Below, piece after piece: positions 43,358 to 51,324 of a DNA stretch of 64,000 nt; positions within the stretch are counted from its first letter, which is position 1, and each line of letters opens with the position of its first letter. The stretch is taken from positions 124,001-188,000 of the forward strand of contig NZ_LGCN01000196.1 in assembly GCF_001279005.1 (NCBI RefSeq). Reading direction: 5' to 3'. Position numbers and translations under genes: made by a program. Source of the DNA: Streptomyces caelestis. GTDB lineage: Bacteria > Actinomycetota > Actinomycetes > Streptomycetales > Streptomycetaceae. The notes below the pieces were generated by a model. It was not told the origin of the DNA. It searched no databases and was given only the letters and a program-made list of their open reading frames with translations.

Positions 43358-44437
43358 TCAGACCGAGCGGTGGTACTGGTCCGGCACGTGGACCTCGCCG
43401 CCCAGTTCGCGGGCCGCGTGCCGGGCCCATGAGGGGTCGCGGAGCAGTTCACGGCCGAGGAGCACCGCGTCCGCCTCGCCGTTGGCCACGATCTTCTCCG
43501 CCTGCTCGGCGTCGGTGATCAGCCCCACGGCGGCGACCGGCATCGGCGTCTCGGCGCGCACCCGCGCGGCGAAGGGGACCTGGTAGCCGGGCCCGGTCGG
43601 GATGCGGACGCCGGAGGCGTTGCCGCCGGTGGAGACGTCGAGCAGGTCGATGCCGTGGGCGTGCAGTTCGGAGGCGAAGCGGACGGTGTCGTCCGGGGTC
43701 CAGCCGGACCCCTCCAGCCAGTCCGTGGCCGAGATCCGGAAGAACAGCGGCTTGTCGTCCGGCCACTCCTCGCGCACGGCGTCGACCACCTCGAGCGCGA
43801 ACCGCGTCCGGTTCTCGTACGAGCCGCCGTAGGCGTCGGTGCGGTGGTTGGAGTGCGGGGACAGGAACTCGTTGATCAGGTAACCGTGGGCGCCGTGGAT
43901 CTCGGCGATCTCGAACCCGGCGGCGAGCGCGCGGCGCGCGGCGGCGCGGAACTGTTCGACGACGTCACGGATCCGGTCGACGGACAACTCGTCCGGCACC
44001 GGGTGTTGCTCGGAGAAGGCGATCGCGCTCGGCGCCACCGGCTGCCAGCCGTGGGCGTCCGGCCCGACCGGTGCGCCGCCCTTCCAGGGCCGCTCGGTCG
44101 ACGCCTTGCGCCCGGCGTGCGCGAGCTGGACGGCGGGGACGGTGCCCTGCGACGCGAGGAAGCGGGTGATCCGGCGGAACGCCTCGACCTGGGTGTCGTT
44201 CCAGATGCCGAGGTCGTACGGCGAGATCCGGCCCTCCGGCGACACGGCGGTGGCCTCCACGACGATCAGTCCCGTGCCGCCGACCGCGCGGGCCGCGTAG
44301 TGCGCGAGGTGCCAGTCGCCGGGCGCGCCGGCCCCGGGCCCCTCGGGCGCTGCCGAGTACTGGCACATCGGAGGCATCCACACCCGGTTGGGAATGGTGA
44401 CGTCGCGCAGGGTGTACGGCTGGAAGAGCGTGCTCAC
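43358..44437 (-). CDS. NADH:flavin oxidoreductase / Old Yellow Enzyme (YqjM-type)
   Basis: 359 residues with a TIM-barrel FMN site. MPPMCQYSA holds the Cys typical of the YqjM class, HGAHGYLINEFLSPHSNHR holds the His-x-x-His substrate site and the catalytic loop, and GLITDAEQAEKIV binds the flavin phosphate. It reduces activated C=C bonds of enones or quinones using NAD(P)H and probably detoxifies electrophiles. GTG at 44437 has GGAG six bases upstream; ATG 44449 is the longer option. It is divergent from an ArsR regulator, across a shared operator at 44490-44517. Confidence 0.92.
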   Translation of the reverse strand: MSTLFQPYTLRDVTIPNRVWMPPMCQYSAAPEGPGAGAPGDWHLAHYAARAVGGTGLIVVEATAVSPEGRISPYDLGIWNDTQVEAFRRITRFLASQGTVPAVQLAHAGRKASTERPWKGGAPVGPDAHGWQPVAPSAIAFSEQHPVPDELSVDRIRDVVEQFRAAARRALAAGFEIAEIHGAHGYLINEFLSPHSNHRTDAYGGSYENRTRFALEVVDAVREEWPDDKPLFFRISATDWLEGSGWTPDDTVRFASELHAHGIDLLDVSTGGNASGVRIPTGPGYQVPFAARVRAETPMPVAAVGLITDAEQAEKIVANGEADAVLLGRELLRDPSWARHAARELGGEVHVPDQYHRSV

Positions 44438-44489
44438 GAGGGGCTCCATTCGGCGGGGGCCGGGACGGGTGCGGCTCGTACGATAGACT

Positions 44490-44517
44490 TCGTAGTACGG
44501 GAAGTGTCAAACTACGA
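44490..44517. promoter_or_regulatory. Operator between Old Yellow Enzyme and ArsR genes
   Basis: TCGTAGT (44490-44496) and ACTACGA (44511-44517) are perfect 7-bp inverted arms with 14 bases between, in an AT-richer region shared by both divergent genes. Confidence 0.6.
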
Positions 44518-44561
44518 TGGTTCTCGTACCATAAGGGTCCCCGGACCGAAGGTGAGCCGCC

Positions 44562-44921
44562 GTGACGACCGCCTCCCCTGCCCCCAGCAGCCGCGATCTG
44601 CCGCACCCGGCGCGCGAGGAGATCCGGCTGGAGGGCGTGCTGCACGCGCTCTCCGACCCCCTACGGCTGCGGATCGTCCGCGAGCTCGCCGCCGAGGGCG
44701 TCGAGCTGTCCTGCTCGTACTTCGACCTGCCGGTCACCAAGTCCACCACCACGCACCACTTCCGGGTGCTGCGCGAGAACGGTGTGATCCGGCAGGTCTA
44801 TGAAGGCACCGCCAAGATGAACGGCCTGCGCCGGGTGGACCTGGACGCCCTGTTCCCGGGGCTGCTCGACTCCCTGCTCGCCGCGGCCGCCCACCAGGCC
44901 GCCCGTCACGACGAGCCCTGA
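44562..44921 (+). CDS. ArsR/HTH_20-type winged-helix regulator
   Basis: 119 residues. The winged HTH reads LHALSDPLRLRIVRELAA and then VTKSTTTHHFRVLRENGVIR (recognition helix and wing). The metal-binding Cys box of classical ArsR proteins is missing; only Cys in VELSCSYFD remains, so a redox or organic electrophile signal is more likely. It probably represses the adjacent flavin oxidoreductase gene and itself through the 44490-44517 dyad. GTG at 44562 follows AAGGTGAG. A short palindrome CGTCCGGGCCCGGACG (44933-44948) lies after its stop. Confidence 0.88.
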   Translation: MTTASPAPSSRDLPHPAREEIRLEGVLHALSDPLRLRIVRELAAEGVELSCSYFDLPVTKSTTTHHFRVLRENGVIRQVYEGTAKMNGLRRVDLDALFPGLLDSLLAAAAHQAARHDEP

Positions 44922-44962
44922 CCGTCCGGGCCCGGACGCGCCCCCTCCCGTCCCGGGCGGGG

Positions 44963-46306
44963 CTACTCGTCCGCTCCGCGGGCCGCCGACAGGAGGGACT
45001 CCCAGTCGGGGAGCTTGACGATGCTCCGGCCGAGGGAGGCGCCCAGCCGGGCCTCCGCCCGCTCGATCGCCTGCCAGCCCGTCCACGCGACCGGTTCGAC
45101 GCCCTCGGCCCGCAGCGCCGCCAGCGGATCGCCGGGCAGGTCGCGGTCCGTGAGGAAGGGCGCGTCCCGCAGCAGGGAGGCCACCGTCTCCTTCGCGCAG
45201 GGCCGGTTGGCGCCGATGACGCCCGTCGGGCCCCGCTTGATCCAGCCCGCCACGTACTCGCCCGGAGCGACGGCGCCCTCCCGCAGCACCCGCCCGGCGA
45301 GATGCGGCACCGTGCCGCGGGCCGGGTCGAACGGCAGCCCCTCCAGCGGCACCCCGCGATACCCCACCGAGCGGAGCACCAACTGCGCCTCGATGTCCTC
45401 GAACCGCCCCGTGCCCGTGACGCCGCCGTGGCCGTCCGGCGCCGTCCGCTCGAAGCGCGCCGCGCCCACCCTGCCCTCCCGGGCGACCAGTTCGGCCGGG
45501 CGGAGGAAGAAGCGCAGCCGGATCAGCCGCCGGGCGCCCGGCGCGGGCGCCCCGGCCCAGCCGCGCAGCACCTCGACGTTGCGGCGCTGCGGGGCGGGCA
45601 GCGCGGACGGGTCCGTGTACGCCGGGTCCCGCGCCGCCTCGGCCGGGTCCACGGTGAGTCCGGTCTCCGGCAGGGTCCCCAGTTCGCGCAGCTCCTTGGT
45701 GGTGAAGCGGGCCTGGGACGGGCCGCGCCGGCCCACCATGTGGATGCGCTCCACCCGGCCGGCCGCGAGCGCGGTCAGGGCCGCGTGCGGCATGTCGGTC
45801 GGGCTCAGCTCCGTCGTGCCCCGGGCCAGGATGCGCGTCACGTCCACGGCGACGTTGCCCACCCCGATGACCACCGCGGACCGCACCCCGCGCAGGAAAC
45901 CGTCGTCGGCGGCGTCCGGATGCGCGCTGTACCAGGACACGAACTCCGTCGCCGACCAGCTGCCCGGCAGTTCCTCGCCCGGGATGCCCAGCCGGCGGTC
46001 CGCGGCGGCGCCCACGCAGTACACCACCGCGTGGTACAGCTCCCGCAGCCGCCCGGCCGGCACCCCGCCCGGCCCGACCGGCACCCCGCCGAGGAAGCGC
46101 ACGCGCTCGTGCTCCAGGATCGCGCGGAGGGTGTTCTGCAGGGACTTGATCTTCTCGTGGTCCGGCGCCACGCCGTAGCGGACCAGGCCGTACGGACACG
46201 GCAGCCGGTCCAGGACGTCCACGCGCACCCGGGCGTCCTGCTGGACGAGGCTCTGGGCGGTGTAGCACCCGCTCGGCCCGGAACCGACGACGGCGACACG
46301 CAGCAC
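44963..46306 (-). CDS. FprA-like ferredoxin/flavodoxin-NADP+ reductase (adrenodoxin-reductase type)
   Basis: 447 residues. The FAD-binding start VAVVGSGPSGCYTAQ and PCPYGLVRYGVAPDH are signatures of adrenodoxin-reductase-like FprA proteins. GVGNVAVDVTRIL is the NADP-binding turn, and PTGVIGANRPCAKET and the late WESLL complete the family pattern. It moves electrons from NADPH to ferredoxins that serve P450s or other redox enzymes. GTG at 46306 has AGGAG seven bases upstream, so I use it over GTG 46321. No P450 is adjacent; one is encoded at 23366-24778. Confidence 0.9.
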   Translation of the reverse strand: MLRVAVVGSGPSGCYTAQSLVQQDARVRVDVLDRLPCPYGLVRYGVAPDHEKIKSLQNTLRAILEHERVRFLGGVPVGPGGVPAGRLRELYHAVVYCVGAAADRRLGIPGEELPGSWSATEFVSWYSAHPDAADDGFLRGVRSAVVIGVGNVAVDVTRILARGTTELSPTDMPHAALTALAAGRVERIHMVGRRGPSQARFTTKELRELGTLPETGLTVDPAEAARDPAYTDPSALPAPQRRNVEVLRGWAGAPAPGARRLIRLRFFLRPAELVAREGRVGAARFERTAPDGHGGVTGTGRFEDIEAQLVLRSVGYRGVPLEGLPFDPARGTVPHLAGRVLREGAVAPGEYVAGWIKRGPTGVIGANRPCAKETVASLLRDAPFLTDRDLPGDPLAALRAEGVEPVAWTGWQAIERAEARLGASLGRSIVKLPDWESLLSAARGADE

Positions 46307-46452
46307 GGCGGAACTCCTCACCCGGGGGACCGACAGGAGATCGCTGGTGTCTCCAGCATGGCACCGCCCGCGCTCCGCTGACAGGGTGCCGTCCGCCGTC
46401 CGTGGTGCGTGTTCTTACGGAGGGAAACTGATCGCGCGGTTACGTTGCGTGT

Positions 46453-46974
46453 GTGCTTGAGGCATCTTTTCTTCATCTTTCTGATCGCTCTCCGGTGGAG
46501 GGCGCGGTGTCCGTGTGGCCCGCGTGGGAGGTGCGGGAGGGGGAGCGGGCGACGCGGTGGCTCCATGTGCGGCTGGCCTTCGGCGACGGGGCCCGTATCG
46601 ACGCGCTGGCGACGGTGTGCGAGGGATGGGTCTGCGTCGAGGACGTACGGGCCCGGCCCGCGCTGGCCCTGGAGGACCTCCCCCTGTTCGCCGACTGGAT
46701 CGAGGGGCCGCTCGCCCGGGCGTGTGGCGCCGAGGCCGAGCCGGACCCCGGGGACGGGGCCGAGCCGGGCGCGCACCGGGAGCGGCCCGCCCGGCCGAGG
46801 GAGCCGGCGGAGCACGGTCTCGTGGCGCGGGCGTACCGTGCGGCGCAGGAGCGGGGAGCCGATCCGGTCCTCGCCGTGATGGACGAGACCGGCTACAGCC
46901 GGCGCGGTGCGCTCAGGCTCATCGGCCGGACGCGCGACGCGGGGCTGCTGCCCTCACGGCACGCCCGGCGCTGA
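46453..46974 (+). CDS. DUF6214 family protein
   Basis: 173 residues. The N-terminal part is HVRLAFGDGARIDALATV then EGWVCVEDVRARPALALEDL, and the C-terminal end is LVARAYRAAQERGADPVLAV then GYSRRGALRLIGRTRDAG. This C-terminal arrangement is typical of the DUF6214 family in Streptomyces, where it resembles a helix-turn-helix. Between them is a Pro/Glu/Ala-rich linker. GTG at 46453 follows TACGTT by six bases, which could be a -10 for a leaderless transcript. Function unknown. Confidence 0.8.
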   Translation: MLEASFLHLSDRSPVEGAVSVWPAWEVREGERATRWLHVRLAFGDGARIDALATVCEGWVCVEDVRARPALALEDLPLFADWIEGPLARACGAEAEPDPGDGAEPGAHRERPARPREPAEHGLVARAYRAAQERGADPVLAVMDETGYSRRGALRLIGRTRDAGLLPSRHARR

Positions 46975-47019
46975 GCCGCCCGGCCGGGCGCCGTTCACGA
47001 GGACGCGTGGGGCGCACCG

Positions 47020-47682
47020 TCACAGCAGTTCGCGCATCCGGCCGATCTCGCTGGTCTGCTGGGCCACCACGTCGTCCGCCATCTCCTCCATCCGGATGTT
47101 GTTGCCCTGCCCCTTCAGGTCGGTGGACATGGTGATCGCCCCCTGGTGATGCGTGATCATCAGGGTGAGGAAGAGCTGGTCGAAGGCCTTGCCGTCGGCC
47201 GCGCGCAACTGCTTCAGCTGGGCCTGCGTGGCCATCCCGGGCATCGTCGCGTGGTCGTGCCCGTGCCCGTCGTCCCGCTCCGCCCTGTCGTGGCTCTTCA
47301 GCCAGCCCTGCATCGCCTTGATCTCCGGCTGCTGCGCGGCGGCGATGCGCTCGGCCAGTTTGACGACCTTCGACGACTCGGCGCGGTCCGGCACCAGTTC
47401 GGCCATCTCCAGGGCCTGCGCGTGGTGCCGGATCATCATCCGCGCGTAGGACACGTCCGCCGAGTTGGGGGAGTCGTCCTCGACGCGCTGCCGTCGGGCC
47501 TCCTCGGCCGACAGGGTCCGGTTGGCCTCCCCGGGCTCACCCGGCGCGATGACCGAAGGCCCGCCCCCGGCGGCCGACCCGGTCCCGTCCGTGCCGGAGT
47601 CGCAGCCCACGAGCCCGAGTACGACCAGGGCGGTCAGCCCGGCCGCGGCGACGGACACGTGTGACGCACGGCGGTAGTGCAC
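47020..47682 (-). CDS. DUF305 domain lipoprotein
   Basis: 220 residues. The signal region VAAAGLTALVVLGLVGCDSG carries a lipobox (LVGC), so it should be anchored to the outer face of the membrane. DUF305 helices carry paired His motifs, YARMMIRHHAQALEMAELV and LTLMITHHQGAITMST, and a HGHDHATMPGM metal-like stretch between them. Family members are linked to copper and silver handling. GTG at 47682 has AGGAGG five bases upstream. The longer frame to 48123 lies in the divergent gene. Divergent from the LVIVD gene across 192 bases. Confidence 0.88.
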   Translation of the reverse strand: MHYRRASHVSVAAAGLTALVVLGLVGCDSGTDGTGSAAGGGPSVIAPGEPGEANRTLSAEEARRQRVEDDSPNSADVSYARMMIRHHAQALEMAELVPDRAESSKVVKLAERIAAAQQPEIKAMQGWLKSHDRAERDDGHGHDHATMPGMATQAQLKQLRAADGKAFDQLFLTLMITHHQGAITMSTDLKGQGNNIRMEEMADDVVAQQTSEIGRMRELL

Positions 47683-47777
47683 AAGGACCTCCTGTAGCCG
47701 GCAGGTTGCAGAACACCTCGTGAGTGTCGACGACCGTCCTAGCACGCTTCCGCGCGACAGTGATCGAAAAACTTCAT

Positions 47778-47810
47778 TGCACGTGTGTTGCCCCCCTGTT
47801 GGTATGTGCA
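47778..47810. promoter_or_regulatory. Dyad in the DUF305-LVIVD intergenic region
   Basis: TGCAC (47778-47782) and GTGCA (47806-47810) flank a C-rich centre in the AT-richest part of the 47683-47874 intergenic region, between two divergent starts. Confidence 0.35.
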
Positions 47811-47874
47811 TGTCCACGACGATACTGCCGGTGCGAAAACCGTTCCGAGGTGAACGGAACCAGGGAGGAAAACA

Positions 47875-49377
47875 GTGATCCTGTTGAACGTTTCCCGAAA
47901 CCGGCGCAGACGCCTGGGAGTTGCCGCGGCGGCCGGTGGACTGCTGGCCGCACTGCTCACCGCCGCGCCGGCCGCGGCGATCCCCGACCCCGGGGACTCG
48001 CCCGCCGCCGGGAAGGAGGTCTCGCGCAGCGCCCAGGCCGAGGCGCGCGAGGCCATCCGGAGCGGCGAGATACCCGGCCAGGACGAGGTCGTCCACTCCG
48101 ACAACATCCGGCACGTGGCCCACGTCCCCAAGGACGCGCTGCCCGGCATCAATTCGGACCTGGCCTTCCAGGGCCGGTACGCCTTCGCCGGCAACTACGA
48201 CGGCTTCCGCATCTTCGACATCAGCGACCCGAAGGCGCCGAAGACGGTGGCCCAGGTGCTGTGCCCCGGCTCGCAGAACGACATCTCCGTCTCCGGCGAC
48301 CTGCTGTTCCTGTCCACCGACTCCTCGCGCAGCGACAGCAGTTGCAACAGCACCACGCAGCCGGCGACCGAGAAGTCCTCATGGGAGGGCATGAAGGTCT
48401 TCGACATCAGCGACAAGCGCAACCCGCGCTACGTCGCCGCCGTCGAGACCGCCTGCGGCTCGCACACCCACACGCTGGTGCCCGAGCGCAAGAACGTCTA
48501 CATCTACGTCTCGTCGTACTCGCCGAACGCGGCCTACCCCGACTGCCGGCCGCCGCACGACGGCATCTCGGTGATCAAGGTGCCGCGCAAGGCCCCGCAC
48601 GAGGCGGCGCTGGTCGGCTTCCCGGTGCTGTTCCCGGGTGAGGGCCCGGACGGCGGCGGCAACCCCGGCGCTCCCACCAACCCGGGTGTCTCCAAGACCA
48701 CCGGCTGCCACGACCTCACCGTGCTGCCGTCGAAGGACCTGGCCGCCGGCGCCTGCATGGGCGACGGCATCCTGTTCTCCATCAAGGATCCCGAGCGGCC
48801 CAAGGTGATCGACCGGGTACAGGACAACGTCAACTTCGCGTTCTGGCACTCGGCGACCTTCAACCAGAAGGCGGACAAGGTCGTCTTCACCGACGAGCTG
48901 GGCGGCGGTGGCGGCGCCACCTGCAACGCGGAGACCGGCCCGAACCGCGGCGCGGACGGCATCTACGACATCGTCGGCAAGGGCGACCGGCAGAAGCTGG
49001 TCTTCCGCAGCTACTTCAAGATCCCCCGCCACCAGGCGGACACCGAGAACTGCGTGGCCCACAACGGCTCGCTGATCCCGGTCAAGGGCAAGGACCTGAT
49101 GGTCCAGGCCTGGTACCAGGGCGGCGTCTCCGTCTGGGACTTCACCGACTCCTCGAAGCCGAAGGAGATCGCCTACTTCGAGCGCGGTCCGCTGAGCACG
49201 GAGCAGCTCCTCACCGGCGGCTCCTGGTCGGCGTACTACTACAACGGCTACATCTACTCGAACGACATCGCCAAGGGCTTCGACGTCCTGAGGATCGACG
49301 ACCGGCGCACGGACCCGGCCCGCCGGGTCCACCTGCGTGAGCTCAACGTGCAGACCCAGCCGGACTACTTCGACTGA
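47875..49377 (+). CDS. LVIVD-repeat beta-propeller secreted protein
   Basis: 500 residues. A signal peptide with twin Arg (NRRRRLGVAAAAGGLL to AAAI) leads into a propeller of LVIVD-type blades, each of the form FRIFDISDPKAPKTVAQV or MKVFDISDKRNPRYVAAV, through VSVWDFTDSSKPKEIAYFE near the end. HTHTLVPE, WHSATF and HNGSLIPV carry conserved His residues that could bind metal. Several Cys (CPGSQND, GCHDLTV) may form disulfides. GTG at 47875 follows GGGAGG at six bases. It is regularly encoded beside DUF305 lipoproteins in actinobacteria. It converges with TetR, overlapping by 13 bases. Confidence 0.85.
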   Translation: MILLNVSRNRRRRLGVAAAAGGLLAALLTAAPAAAIPDPGDSPAAGKEVSRSAQAEAREAIRSGEIPGQDEVVHSDNIRHVAHVPKDALPGINSDLAFQGRYAFAGNYDGFRIFDISDPKAPKTVAQVLCPGSQNDISVSGDLLFLSTDSSRSDSSCNSTTQPATEKSSWEGMKVFDISDKRNPRYVAAVETACGSHTHTLVPERKNVYIYVSSYSPNAAYPDCRPPHDGISVIKVPRKAPHEAALVGFPVLFPGEGPDGGGNPGAPTNPGVSKTTGCHDLTVLPSKDLAAGACMGDGILFSIKDPERPKVIDRVQDNVNFAFWHSATFNQKADKVVFTDELGGGGGATCNAETGPNRGADGIYDIVGKGDRQKLVFRSYFKIPRHQADTENCVAHNGSLIPVKGKDLMVQAWYQGGVSVWDFTDSSKPKEIAYFERGPLSTEQLLTGGSWSAYYYNGYIYSNDIAKGFDVLRIDDRRTDPARRVHLRELNVQTQPDYFD

Positions 49378-50042
49378 GCGTCCGGCTCCGTGGCGAAGAA
49401 CCGGGACATGTCCGTCCGGTCCTTCCCGCACGTCCCGCCGGGCACCTCGGTGTCCGGCGGGACGCCCATCTCCCAGTCGAGCCGGTAGCGCTTGAACAGC
49501 TCCGCGCGCAGCACCGGGACCGGCATGGGCGCGCCCGGCATCAGGGCCGCGTACACGGCGCCCATCAGCAGGGCGCGCAGCATCGGATAGTCCGCGTCGA
49601 CGTCGTGGGAGCCGTGCCGGGCGACGGTGTCGCCCAGCAGCTCGGCCAGCCGCCGCTGCTCGGGGCAGGGCAGGAACCCCTCGGCCTGCAGCAGTCCGGC
49701 CATGTGCTGACGCATCAGCACCGGCCGGTCCCGCGCCAGGCCCAGGATCGCGTCGATGGCCCGTGCCATCCGCTCCCGGCCGTCCTCGGTGCGCGGCTCC
49801 CGCTCCAGGGCCTCCTCCAGGGTGCGGTGCATCAGCCGGTGCACGGCGGACTGCACCAGCTGGCGTTTTCCCGGGAAGTAGTACGACACCAGGCCCCGCG
49901 CGGAGCCCGCCCGGTCGGCGATGTCGCCCAGCGTCGTCGCCTCGTACCCGTGCTCGTCGACCAACTCCACGGCGGCGTGCAGAAGCCGCTCCTTCGAACG
50001 CCTCCGCAACTCTTCATTGACCAGGGCGCTGCGCGGGGACAT
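49365..50042 (-). CDS. TetR family transcriptional regulator
   Basis: 225 residues. HTH at the N-terminus: RLLHAAVELVDEHGYEATTL then IADRAGSARGLVSYYFPGK, the classical TetR recognition helix. The C-terminal part is a helical ligand domain with LRALLMGAVYAALMPGAP. ATG at 50042 has AGGAG six bases upstream. Its stop overlaps the end of the LVIVD gene on the other strand. A 21-bp palindrome immediately upstream of its own start is a good autoregulatory operator. Target genes other than itself are not visible; the PAP2 gene next door is on the same strand and upstream. Confidence 0.9.
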   Translation of the reverse strand: MSPRSALVNEELRRRSKERLLHAAVELVDEHGYEATTLGDIADRAGSARGLVSYYFPGKRQLVQSAVHRLMHRTLEEALEREPRTEDGRERMARAIDAILGLARDRPVLMRQHMAGLLQAEGFLPCPEQRRLAELLGDTVARHGSHDVDADYPMLRALLMGAVYAALMPGAPMPVPVLRAELFKRYRLDWEMGVPPDTEVPGGTCGKDRTDMSRFFATEPDAQSK

Positions 50043-50055
50043 GCTGGACTCCTGC

Positions 50056-50076
50056 GTTGACTGGCTGCCAGCCAAC
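50056..50076 (-). promoter_or_regulatory. TetR operator
   Basis: GTTGACTGGC-T-GCCAGCCAAC, a 21-bp palindrome with one mismatch, lies 14 bases before the TetR start. The bases that follow, TATACTCAGC, are AT-rich and may hold the minus-strand promoter. Confidence 0.65.
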
Positions 50077-50124
50077 TATACTCAGCGCGTCCGGTCAGGC
50101 CCCTTGGCGGGCCTTTCCGGGGTG

Positions 50125-50167
50125 CCGTTCACCTCGGGCGACGCGGGGGATCGCCCGAGGTGAACGG
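50125..50167 (-). terminator. Terminator of the PAP2 gene
   Basis: Perfect 17-bp arms CCGTTCACCTCGGGCGA (50125-50141) and 50151-50167 with a nine-base loop, 52 bases past the minus-strand PAP2 stop. Confidence 0.75.
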
Positions 50168-50218
50168 TCTCGGACACGGGGAGAGCGGCCTCGGGCCGTC
50201 AGCTCCGGGGCGCCGGGC

Positions 50219-50899
50219 TCACCGGTGCGCCGGACGGCGCCGCCGGTGGATTCCCACGGCCACGACGACCACCAGGGCGCCGATCAGCCAGCCGCCGAGG
50301 ACGTCCGTCGGCCAGTGGACGCCGAGCCAGACCCGGGTGAGGCCGACGCCGGTCACCGAGAGGGCCGCCACGGCCAGCGCCGTGCGCCACAGGGCGCGGC
50401 CCGCCCCGTGGCGGTGCAGCAGCCACAGCAGCAGGCCGCAGACGATCGTCGCGGTCATGGCGTGCCCCGACGGGAACGCCGCGTAGTGCGCGGAGTCCAC
50501 CGGGTCGGGCCAGACCGGGCGGGCGCGGTCCAGCGCGGCCTTCAGCCCCTGCTGCACCGCCGTTCCGACGGCGACCGTCAGCACCAGCCAGAGCGCCGTC
50601 CACGAGTCCGCGTACCGCCGGACCAGCAGCACCGCCGCCACCCCGCACAGCACCCGCATCGTCCACGGATCCCAGACCCAGTCCGTCAGCACGCGGGACG
50701 TCTGCGTCAGCCCTCGCTCCTCGACCGCCCAGCGGTGAGTGGTCCGGGCGATGTCGGCGTCCAGCTCGAGCAGCGGACGCCACTCGACGCCGACCAGCGT
50801 CAGCAACAGCGCCGAGCACAGCGCGAGCGCTCCGGTGAGCAGGGCGGCCGGGCGGTGCCCCGGCGGCCTGGGCGGGGATGCGGCGTGGGGGGTGTGCAT
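50219..50899 (-). CDS. PAP2-family membrane phosphatase
   Basis: 226 residues with five or six hydrophobic helices. The three phosphatase motifs are intact: KAALDRARP (K-x6-RP), PSGHAMT (SGH) and TRVWLGVHWPTDV (R-x5-H-x3-D). Such proteins dephosphorylate phosphatidic acid, undecaprenyl pyrophosphate or similar lipids at the outer face of the membrane. ATG 50899 is used. The gene stands alone, ended by a hairpin at 50125-50167. Substrate cannot be decided from sequence. Confidence 0.88.
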   Translation of the reverse strand: MHTPHAASPPRPPGHRPAALLTGALALCSALLLTLVGVEWRPLLELDADIARTTHRWAVEERGLTQTSRVLTDWVWDPWTMRVLCGVAAVLLVRRYADSWTALWLVLTVAVGTAVQQGLKAALDRARPVWPDPVDSAHYAAFPSGHAMTATIVCGLLLWLLHRHGAGRALWRTALAVAALSVTGVGLTRVWLGVHWPTDVLGGWLIGALVVVVAVGIHRRRRPAHR

Positions 50900-51005
50900 G
50901 AGGCGATCCTTGCTGAACGCCGGCGTCCGGTGCCAGTACCCCGTCCCCGCCGGGCTTTTCCGGGCCCGTGTCAGCCCCTTTCAGGACATGCGTCTGCCCT
51001 TCCCC

Positions 51006-51130
51006 GGCTCGCGCAGTCCTTCCCCGGCTCGCGCGGGTCCTTCCTGGACCTGTGTCCGCCTTTTCCGGGCTCGCGCGGGTCCCTCCCGGACCTGTGTCCG
51101 CTCTTTCCGGGTCCGCTCGGGCCCCCGGGG
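51006..51130. repeat. Imperfect tandem repeat of about 43 bp
   Basis: GGCTCGCGCGGGTCC recurs at about 51026 and 51068, followed each time by GGACCTGTGTCCGC; a shortened copy (GGCTCGCGCAGTCC) starts near 51006. The unit is about 43 bp. The whole 50900-51324 interval is low-complexity and contains no supportable gene. Confidence 0.6.
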
Positions 51131-51324
51131 CCCGCCCGCTCCCCGGGCCCGTGTCCGGCCCTCTTCGGGTCGGGCCCGTGCCCTCCGGTCCGTGCGCCCT
51201 CGTGTCCGCCCTTTCCGCGCCTGCCCGTTCCCCGTTCGTGTACGGGCCCCTCCGGATCCTGCCGGTCCTCCCCGGGCCGTCGGCCCGCTCCGGCGCCGTC
51301 CCGGCGCGCCCCGGCGGACGCGGG

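Noticed and set aside
44933..44948. CGTCCGGGCCCGGACG as a terminator for ArsR
   Set aside because: A perfect palindrome with no loop and no following U-tract; it may be an operator or chance, so it is mentioned only with the ArsR gene.
51006..51130. CRISPR-like array
   Set aside because: Repeat unit is about 43 bp with no unique spacers and only two to three diverged copies.
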